A stretch of 14,210 nt of DNA from Pelagophyceae sp. CCMP2097 (taxonomy: Eukaryota > Sar > Pelagophyceae): contig MU657300.1 of the NCBI GenBank assembly GCA_026770575.1, positions 111,042 to 125,251 of the forward strand. Reading direction: 5' to 3'. Positions 8,624 through 14,210 of this stretch are shown here, piece after piece. Each line of letters opens with the position of its first letter. The first letter of the stretch is position 1. The translations under genes and the position numbers were made by a program. Under the pieces are notes generated by a model, which saw only the letters and a list, made by a program, of their open reading frames with translations, did not search any database and was not told where the DNA came from.

Positions 8624-8792
8624 TACCGGGCCCCACAATCACCTCTAAGGATAATGATCCGGTGAATCCTCTTTTGCCCCCAGCGGGTCATCACGCGGTA
8701 TATATACTGGGCCCATAACCCGTGATGACCCGCTGGGGGCAAAGAGGGATTCACCGGATCATTATCCTTAGAGGTGATTGTGGGGCCCGGTA
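8624..8792. repeat. 72-bp near-perfect inverted repeat of the TATATA-palindrome module
   Basis: Arms 8624-8695 and 8721-8792 are symmetric and near identical, differing only around the CCTCTTTT/CCCTCTTT tract, with a 25-nt spacer. The arm is the same module seen at 8794-8876, 9149-9231 and 13419-13501. Intact copies of that module end in the 12-bp palindrome GGTATATATACC, found at 8616, 8862, 9217 and 13487. Confidence 0.9.
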
Positions 8793-8975
8793 TCGTGATG
8801 ACACGCTGGGGGCAAAAGGGGATTCACCGGATCATTATCCTTAGAGGTGATTGTGGGGCCCGGTATATATACCGCAACGCTCCCCCACACGCATACCGTA
8901 GGAACGGGAGGTTTAGCGTGGAGAAAGACAAAATACGATAATGCACCGGGCCTTGGTCCGGCTCCGGTGGCGGCC

Positions 8976-9049
8976 TTACTGCAGGTCTTGAACCTGTTGC
9001 CGCAGGGCGGGCTTACTGCGTGTCTTGGACACGTGGCCGCTGGGGAGTG
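8976..9049 (+). other. Two tandem 37-bp units with covarying hairpins
   Basis: TTACTGC begins at 8976 and again at 9013. Each is followed by a hairpin and GCCG: CAGGT-CTTGA-ACCTG (8982-8996), then CGTGTC-TTG-GACACG (9019-9033). The stems differ in sequence but both stay paired, and the loop core CTTG is kept. A third stem with a similar apex, CCGGGCC-TT-GGTCCGG, lies just upstream near 8946. The same arrangement recurs in the second element copy near 13599-13672. This suggests RNA-level structure. Confidence 0.65.
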
Positions 9050-9084
9050 GAGGCTTACCAGGGTAACACTCGCCAAAATCGAGT

Positions 9085-9168
9085 GCCCCCCTGCGGGAAT
9101 CGAACCCGAGACCATTCGCAAGTGGTTGTGTACGTGGGCCCATTAGCCCGTGATGACCCGCTGGGGGC
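9085..9168 (-). ncRNA. tRNA-like segment of the element, copy 1
   Basis: On the minus strand, GCCCCC at the 5' end can pair with GGGGGC at the 3' end. In between lies CGGG-TTCGATT-CCCG, a T-arm with the exact pol III B-box GGTTCGATTCC (9106-9096). At about 84 nt it is near class II tRNA size, but no convincing D-arm or anticodon arm is seen. It reads as a decayed tRNA-derived SINE head, not a functional tRNA. Confidence 0.4.
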
Positions 9169-9239
9169 AAAAGGGGATTCACCGGATCATTATCCTTGGA
9201 GGTGATTGTGGGGCCCGGTATATATACCGCAACGCCTTC

Positions 9240-9846
9240 CGATCATACCATGGTTACACCCAGACCAATGCAGTCATGTGTGCAAGAATTATGCGCAGAT
9301 TTCGGGTTCGAGCCCGGTTTTGATGCCCTCTTTTTGCCCAAAAAGGCAAAATAATATCGCCTTTTTTCTTCTCCGCGCTCGCATGGGGCTCCGGGGCCGT
9401 TTTCCGTGCGCTTCGCCGGCGGCGGCGCCGTAGAACTGCGATTTCTTAAATTGGCCCGGTTCTTAAATTGACCTTTACTCTAGGTTTCCTTATTACAAGA
9501 GCGCGCCGGAGGCACACGGAGGACCCGACTTCGAGCGAAGGATACAGCCAAATCCCATTGCAACGCCCACGTTAATAATTAAAAATAATTCAACTAATCG
9601 CCGAATTTTGCGGCCGACCAAATTCGAACTTCTGACCACCTTTTTCTTCTATGATGATTCCAATGAGGCTCCTGCTCGACCTCCATTCCCAATTTTAGCG
9701 ACCACACAACAACCAATCGCGTGAATCGGCCGAATTGCTGCCCTTTTCTCCCAAAGGCGGAACCTCGGGGATTGACCCGGCGACAGACAGACAGACAAAC
9801 ACACAGATGGACAAAATTGCCCCTGACAATCCTTCAATCAAAGGAC
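9240..9846. other. No gene seen; simple repeats
   Basis: Contains a lone plus-strand B-box-like GGTTCGAGCCC (9305-9315) followed by a T-run but with no matching acceptor stem. It also contains TTCTTAAATTG duplicated 17 bp apart (9443 and 9460) and a (GACA)4 microsatellite at 9782-9797. No open frame is convincing. Confidence 0.5.
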
Positions 9847-9899
9847 CCGAAGGGCCCTTGCCGTAAACTGACGTTGATTAAACGGCAAGGACCCTTCGG
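9847..9899. repeat. 18-bp hairpin
   Basis: CCGAAGGGCCCTTGCCGT (9847-9864) pairs with ACGGCAAGGACCCTTCGG (9882-9899), one mismatch, 17-nt loop. The adjoining GGCAAGGCTGGTAAAAA (about 9898-9914) is a 17-nt match, in reverse complement, to the dispersed repeat at 10257 and 12775, so this may be a fragment of that family. Confidence 0.75.
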
Positions 9900-9914
9900 C
9901 AAGGCTGGTAAAAA

Positions 9915-10256
9915 TAAAGCCGTTATTTTAATCAAATCCCTAAAACACTCGTGCTTGTTGAGTTCCCACCACCGGAAAATAAACGCGCGTTCTTGTTCCC
10001 ACGCGCGTGGCACCCCCGGGGCCGTCGGCGGGCCTCTGGAGAGCCCTCTTGGAGAGATGAATAACTCAGATTGGGATAATGTAAGGGCCGTCTTTATATA
10101 AACGCGGAATGAGCTTCCAAACGACTTTATACGGTTCCTTGGACGTAGACGAGGAGATTGACACGCTCCGCCTCAGATGCAGTCGAAGTAGCATGTTTTA
10201 TTCGCGTGTTTTTGAATGTTTTTTGAAAAAGCCTTGAAAAGTTGTTTCAAACATGT
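9915..10256. other. No gene seen; one TATA-like word
   Basis: TATATAAA at 10095-10102 resembles a TATA box on the plus strand, but no downstream gene supports it. Nothing else is recognised. Confidence 0.35.
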
Positions 10257-10881
10257 TCCCTGGGGGCCAACTTGGTGTTTTTACCAGCCTTGCCCTTCGG
10301 GTCCTCAAAAAAACGATTGGACTCGAATTTCGGAATTTCGTTTGACACGCCAAAGGGAAACGTAAATCTGATTGGACTCGAGAACTGCGGCGCCGGAGCC
10401 GCCAGAAAGTCAGCACTTCTGCCTTTTGAAATCCTTCGGATTCTTTCAACGGAACATGCCTTCGGAAATCTTTTCTCAAACGGCATACAACAGCTTGCAC
10501 TTTATTTCCAAAAGTCCAAAACCAAAAAGCATCGGCCAAAAGCAAAAGAAAAAGCAAAAATCCAATATCCAAAACCAGAAATGTCAAAATCTCATCAAGG
10601 CAGATATTAAAAAGATTTAATAAAATCCCAAAAAAGTCTTATTTTTTGAGAATTTGTGCTCGAAAATTTTGGAAATAGATTTGATAAAATCTTAAATATC
10701 CGCCTTATTGAGATTTTGATATACCTTTGGTTTTGGATATTGGATTTTTGCTTTTGCTTTTGGTTTTGCTTTTGGTCGATGCTTTTGGTTTTGGACTTTC
10801 GGAAATAAAGTGAGAACTGCTGTACAAAAAAGGACCAATGGGCGTCGTCCGAATTGGACTCGATTTCTACGGAATAGCTGG
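10257..10881 (-). repeat. Dispersed repeat, copy 1, split by a MITE-like element
   Basis: Segments 10257-10490 and 10823-10881 align end to end with 12775-13057; the intervening 332 bp are absent from the sister. Relative to copy 2 it has a 7-bp insertion near 10357 and a 1-bp deletion in the CTGCCTTTT tract. Together these restore the minus-strand frame over the best-conserved peptide segment (GVSNEIPKFESNRFFEDPKG). Removing the MITE also leaves a different minus frame open from an ATG at 10990 to 10198. The encoded product, if any, is unrecognised. Confidence 0.85.
10491..10822. mobile_element. 332-bp MITE-like element with long terminal inverted repeats
   Basis: The ends are CAGCTTGCACTTTATTTCC on the left and, in reverse complement, CAGCAGTTCTCACTTTATTT on the right. 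Similarity continues inward for about 140 bp per arm through AAAGTCCAAAACC, CCAAAAGCAAAA and AAAATCCAATATCCAAAACC, so the element is nearly one long hairpin around an AT-rich centre. It is flanked by a 5-bp duplication, TACAA (10486-10490 and 10823-10827), and the unoccupied site, with one TACAA, is at 12998-13002 in the sister repeat. It has no coding capacity. Lys/Gln-rich frames on both strands are translations of the inverted arms. Confidence 0.9.
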
Positions 10882-12774
10882 CTACAAGGAGTATCGCCAG
10901 TGACGCCGAGGACTTTCTGGCAATCAGAGTTTTCGTCGGTTGGAGTTTGGCTCTGTTGGGAGTGATAGAGGACGTCGCGCTGAGTCCCATGATGCCCGGT
11001 CCCCTAGAAATTGTTTGTTAAAAACGCTCAAACTAAAAATCTGAACGTATGTTTGGCTCGTCTGAAGCGCCACTCGCGGCAATCGTAGAGGATCGGTCAT
11101 ATACCACCCCAGTACTTATGGACCCACCCCGTCACATAGCCAAAATTTCGATCCCTGCGGTCCTGCGATTGCCAGCCGGGCCCGAACCTTCGCATTACGG
11201 AGGCAAATAAAGATTTTATCCAGTCCAAAATATTGGGGGAAACGCTTGTTCACGCCCTTGCAAGGCGCCCTCCTCGAGGCTGATCATGTCACGGACATCC
11301 GGGGGGGCAGGGGGGCCCATAGCGATCACGACCAACCCCGCAGGCGGCCTCTGAGAGCCACAACTTTGCGCCACTTGCCACTGCCACTGCCACTGCAGTC
11401 CAAATTAGATCAGCCGCTTTTGGCGATTTTTGGGCGAACATCCTGCCAAAAACCTATCGACCGGAAAGTGTAGGAAGCGCAGCTAGAGGGAGGTTTTTCG
11501 ACGATGACATGGGGGGGCGCCCCCCCCGTTTTACTGCCGCTGTTTCCGGCTCTCGGTCGTCGCGCGGCTGGGCGTTCTACCCAACCAGCTCCGCCTCTGG
11601 GCTCCGCCTCTGGGCTCAAACAGCGGTTGTGAATATAGGGACTGATTTAAATCTTTTGAATTCCCACTCAGAACAATTTTTACTTTCGGGAGGAGACAAG
11701 GAGCTTGAGAGCCGCTCGAGAGACGCCGCGCGCGCGTCCTCGGGGGGAAACAGGTCGCGCCCGTCTGTAGGACCGTGCTCGTCATCTCCACGGTACTCCT
11801 AGGTGCGCTTACTCGAAGCGCGGCGTCCTTTGCGCGTTCGTTTTGCAAAATGTACCCATCAAAAAAAAAACGCAGCGATGCTTGTGCCCCAAAAATCATC
11901 ATGCGTGGGCATCGAGTCTATAAGACGGAGTGGCCAGACTCTGAAGGTGTTCACCATGTGATCGGCGCGCGCTCACAGCGCCAGAAGTTCGTGTGTGTTT
12001 ACGTACTTTTCCGAACTTATTCGGTGTTTTCGCCGATGTGTGTTTACTAAAAAGAGTCTATTGGCCGGCATAAGACTTGGAGTGCAGGAGTCGATAATCG
12101 CTGAAATATCGCTGGTCCGCGCCTGGGAGACCCCTTACCGGCCTTGGGTTAACGGATCGAAGTCCGCTTTTCCTCTCAAACCTCTGACCGAGAGGCGCCG
12201 CCCCGCCGCGCACCGACGTCCCCTGGGGTCAGGAGTGTCGCGACGGACGCGCCACGACGTATACACCCCGGGGTAACAAGCCTCCTTTCCCCTGGAGGCG
12301 CACGGGTTGTGACCGATGTGCCCGAAAATGGTGTCGCCTCAGACTCGCCTGAAGTGCTGCCCAGCCACGATGCGGTCATACTAATCCGATAAGAAGCCGG
12401 TTCCACGGCCGGGAGGTGCCACGCGTGCGCGCGCAGCCGCCAGACCTCACCTGGCGGCTCGGGGAAGGCCGTCGGGCCTAGGCTCGCCAACCCCCACTTT
12501 GCGCGTTCGTTTTGGCGAAAAATGGATGGCTGCGCTATCGACGATAACTGCGCCTCGGGGGTTTAAAACAAATCCCAGGTACTGCATGCATGCCCCAATG
12601 TTAAACTTTCACATTTTAAACGAGATTCCGTTGGACTTTGGGCGCGAGTATCTCAACGCGAACCCCGTCCGCGGAGCTAAAAAAGACGGAGCGTGAAAGC
12701 TCGCGGCGAGGCGCGTCGATCGCATCAAAAAGATCCTCCTGAAGCCTTAATCGCATTTGCCAAAAGCGGGTCTA
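10882..12774. other. No secure gene (about 1.9 kb); small repeats
   Basis: Contains (GCCACT)3 at 11377-11394, two 13-bp units CTCCGCCTCTGGG at 11589-11614 and a perfect 8-bp hairpin GCCGCCAG/CTGGCGGC at 12436-12458. An 18-nt word, CTTTGCGCGTTCGTTTTG, lies just before an ATG both near 11827-11850 and near 12495-12523. The frame after the first (about 11850-12047, start MYPSKKKRS) and the one at 12523-12696 are the only faintly gene-like frames. Neither is recognised and I do not call them. Confidence 0.45.
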
Positions 12775-13057
12775 TCCCTGGGGGCCAACTTGGTGTTTTT
12801 ACCAGCCTTGCCCTTCGGGTCCTCAAAAAACCGATTGGACTCGAATTTCGGAATTTCGTTTGACACGCCAAAGGGAATCTGATTGGACTCGAGAACTGCG
12901 GCGACGGAGCCGCCAGAAAGCCAGCATTTCTGCCTTTTTGAAATCCTCCGGATTATTTCAACGAAACACGCCTTCGGAAATCGTTTCCCAAGCGGCATAC
13001 AAAAATGGACCCAAATGGCGTCGTTCGAGATGGACTCGATTTCTACGGAATAGCTGG
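12775..13057 (-). repeat. Dispersed repeat, copy 2 (unoccupied by the MITE)
   Basis: 283 bp, collinear with copy 1 apart from the MITE and small indels. On the minus strand it is open throughout (12747-13058), with an ATG at 12998 giving 83 codons; the conserved part is the segment near GVSNEIPKFESNR. It could be a relic exon of a gene family or of a transposon protein. No family is recognised. Confidence 0.85.
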
Positions 13058-13200
13058 TTTATGGAAGGATTATTATCATAATATACTCAGCAAAGAATAT
13101 TATCTTACGAAACTTACTGTATATTACGTAACTTATCATAACTTATCATAAGAATTGGTAACTTACTTTATATTGGTGTATTTAAATCCACCCTTATTGG
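13058..13200. other. AT-rich island
   Basis: A sharp drop in GC between a repeat copy and the GC-rich gene that follows. Contains two 10-bp units ACTTATCATA (13131-13150) and several TATTA/TAATA words. It could include the promoter of the gene at 13258, but no defined element can be pointed to. Confidence 0.5.
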
Positions 13201-13413
13201 GATATTTCTAACTTGAGAGCTCTTCACGCCCCGGTGCACCTTGAGCGGCCAAGCGAGATGTTCCGCGCGCCAGCGGCCCTCGTGGTCTTCGGCGCGCGCG
13301 CGGGCAGGTTGGCGCTCCCCGTCAGCCTCTGCCTCTTCGGGGCTTCGACGGCCGACTGCACGAAAAGGAAGGTCACCAAGCCGAAAGGCGCCTGCTGGGA
13401 GGCCTACAAGGTG

Positions 13414-13418
13414 GTCCC
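13414..13418. repeat. Target-site duplication, left copy (GTCCC)
   Basis: The same five bases occur at 13798-13802, immediately outside the right end of the 379-bp element. The bases flanking the two copies differ, so the duplication is exactly 5 bp. Confidence 0.75.
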
Positions 13419-13797
13419 CGTAATGACCCGCTGGGGGCAAAAGGGGATTCACCGGATCATTATCCTTGGAGGTGATTGTGGGGCCCGGTATATATACCGC
13501 AACGCTCCCCCATACGCATACCGTAGGAACGGGAGGTTTAGCGTGGAGAAAGACAAAATACGATAATGCACCGGGCCTTGGTCCGGCTCCGGTGGCGGCC
13601 TTACTGCAGGTCTTGAACCTGTTGCCGCGGGGCGGGCTTACTGCGTGTCTTGGACACGTGACCGCTGGGGAGTGGAGGCTTACCAGGGTAACACTCGCCA
13701 AAAATCGAGTGCCCCCTGCGGGAATCGAACCCGAGACCATTCGCAAGTCACTGTGTACGTGGGCCCATTAACCCGCAATGACCCGCTGGGGGCAAAA
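13419..13797. mobile_element. 379-bp short interspersed element, copy 2, inserted in a coding frame
   Basis: Same length and layout as 8794-9172, including GGTATATATACC (13487-13498), the tandem hairpins and the minus-strand tRNA-like end. The first 24 bases (13419-13442) and the last 24 (13774-13797) are direct repeats with one mismatch, giving a 355-bp period. That is as expected if the inserted molecule came from a tandem or circular template. It is flanked by GTCCC on both sides. Confidence 0.85.
13711..13793 (-). ncRNA. tRNA-like segment of the element, copy 2
   Basis: 83 nt on the minus strand. The ends GCCCCC and GGGGGC pair fully and a following A sits in the discriminator position. 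The T-arm CGGG-TTCGATT-CCCG contains the B-box GGTTCGATTCC (13731-13721). The D-arm and anticodon arm are not convincing. Probably a tRNA-derived pol III promoter head of a SINE-like element. Confidence 0.4.
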
Positions 13798-14056
13798 GTC
13801 CCGGCAAAGACGCCGGGCGGCCCGAAGGGCTACGCATGCATAGGCTTCAACTTCTGCCGCAAAGTCTACTGGCAGGTGGACCCCAACGCTACGATCCTGG
13901 CGAGGCACGCTGCACAGTGCGTGCACGTCCCGGCGGAACTGCGGCAGTCCATCGCGTCGACGCACAAGATCGGCGACGGCGGCATTAAGGCGGCCGTCAT
14001 TGTGACGGCGTTTACTCCGCGGGTCGAAGCCCCCGGCGATCCTCGGCGACATGGTC

Positions 14057-14190
14057 GACGAGGCCATCCGCACCGTCGAGTCGAAGGACGCCGAGGACGT
14101 CGTCGTGATCGAGTAGGCCCTCTGCGTCGTCGACTCGGAGGACGCCTCGTCGTGGTCGAGCAGGTCTTCCGCGTCGTCGAGTCGGTTCCG
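14057..14190. repeat. Diverged tandem repeat of about 50 bp, three copies
   Basis: Similar blocks begin at 14061 (AGGCCATCCGCACCGTCGAG), 14115 (AGGCCCTCTGCGTCGTCGAC) and 14162 (AGGTCTTCCGCGTCGTCGAG), 54 and 47 bp apart. The first encodes the acidic tail of the interrupted gene. The following copies lie beyond its stop codon. Confidence 0.6.
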
Positions 14191-14210
14191 CCGAACTTCC
14201 GGCCGACAAG

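Larger units (their letters stand above)
8794..9172. mobile_element. 379-bp short interspersed element, copy 1
   Basis: This is the same length as, and by eye about a dozen differences from, 13419-13797. Structure on the plus strand: a module of about 83 bp ending in GGTATATATACC plus GC, a 272-bp middle, then the start of the module again (24 bp, 9149-9172). The repeat period is therefore 355 bp. In this copy the second module continues to 9231. The middle holds tandem hairpins (8976-9040) and, on the minus strand, a tRNA-like segment with B-box sequence. It encodes no protein I recognise, so it is non-autonomous. Frames through it match the other copy only because the DNA does. Confidence 0.8.
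13258..14116 (+). pseudogene. Small secreted-like protein gene, interrupted by a 379-bp element and a frameshift
   Basis: The left part runs from ATG 13258 to 13418 and the right part resumes at 13798. With the element (13419-13797) and one GTCCC copy removed, the frame is continuous (codons AAG GTG GTC CCG GCA AAG) for 123 residues. The N-terminus (MFRAPAALVVFGARAGRLAL) is hydrophobic and may be a signal peptide. Cysteines fall at 34, 46, 66, 72 and 93, and there is an N-A-T glycosylation sequon at 82-84. After residue 123 the frame turns Arg-rich and stays open to the window end. A shift of one base in the TTT at 14011-14013 gives instead a natural-looking acidic tail (ILGDMVDEAIRTVESKD) ending at TAG 14114-14116, about 157 residues in all. 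No family is recognised. GT-AG splicing at the element ends does not restore the frame, so disruption is more likely than an ordinary intron. Confidence 0.55.

Noticed and set aside
8768..9146. Conserved 117-codon minus and 99-codon plus frames, also seen at 13168-13771
   Set aside because: The conservation is explained by duplicated mobile DNA, the frames occur on both strands, and the copies differ by indels.
9260..9330. Plus-strand tRNA suggested by GGTTCGAGCCC and a following T-run
   Set aside because: No pairing acceptor stem, D-arm or anticodon arm could be built; at most a SINE relic.
10372..10990. Lys/Gln-rich small proteins on both strands
   Set aside because: The same peptide appears on both strands because it comes from the two inverted arms of the MITE.
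13419..13797. Ordinary GT-AG intron in the right-hand gene
   Set aside because: Joining at the available GT donors and the AAAAG acceptor shifts the frame and soon meets a stop; only removal with one GTCCC copy restores it.

Overview
This window looks like nuclear DNA of a GC-rich, repeat-laden eukaryote, most likely a unicellular alga or other protist. The reasons are one gene split by short spliceosomal introns, a probable organelle transit peptide, tRNA-like short interspersed repeats, nested non-autonomous mobile elements and long stretches with no convincing gene. Nothing resembles a bacterial operon. I cannot name the species. Most long open frames here are by-products of stop-free tandem repeats or of GC-rich DNA and are not genes.

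Layout. 1-2250: a 16-bp tandem repeat at the left edge, then apparently non-coding DNA with small perfect hairpins. 2249-2470: a large imperfect foldback. 2500-3860: several short tandem repeats in otherwise featureless DNA. 3941-4660: a stop-free satellite built on a 13-bp unit, with a 144-154-bp higher-order period and an 18-bp palindrome recurring five times. 5447-6545 (minus): the best gene, the N-terminal half of a PLP-dependent ACC deaminase / D-cysteine desulfhydrase-like enzyme in six exons, with a 12-bp minisatellite filling most of its last intron. 6900-8360: dispersed repeats and hairpins. 8616-9231: a cluster of a short repeat family carrying TATATA palindromes, covarying hairpins and a minus-strand tRNA-like segment. 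9240-10250: little beyond simple repeats and a hairpin. 10257-10881: a dispersed repeat split by a 332-bp MITE-like element; the uninterrupted sister copy is at 12775-13057. 13258-14116: a small secreted-protein-like gene split by a 379-bp copy of the 8794-9172 element.

The two genes show no functional link. The strongest biology is (a) the exon structure of the PLP gene, where every chosen junction restores the family motifs; (b) a 379-bp element whose removal, with one copy of a 5-bp duplication (GTCCC), rejoins an open frame; and (c) a MITE insertion whose empty site is present in the same window. The PLP gene lacks its C-terminal half in the 5.4 kb downstream, and the right-hand gene also has an apparent frameshift, so both may be decayed or incompletely assembled. 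All calls are from reading the sequence; no search or alignment was run.
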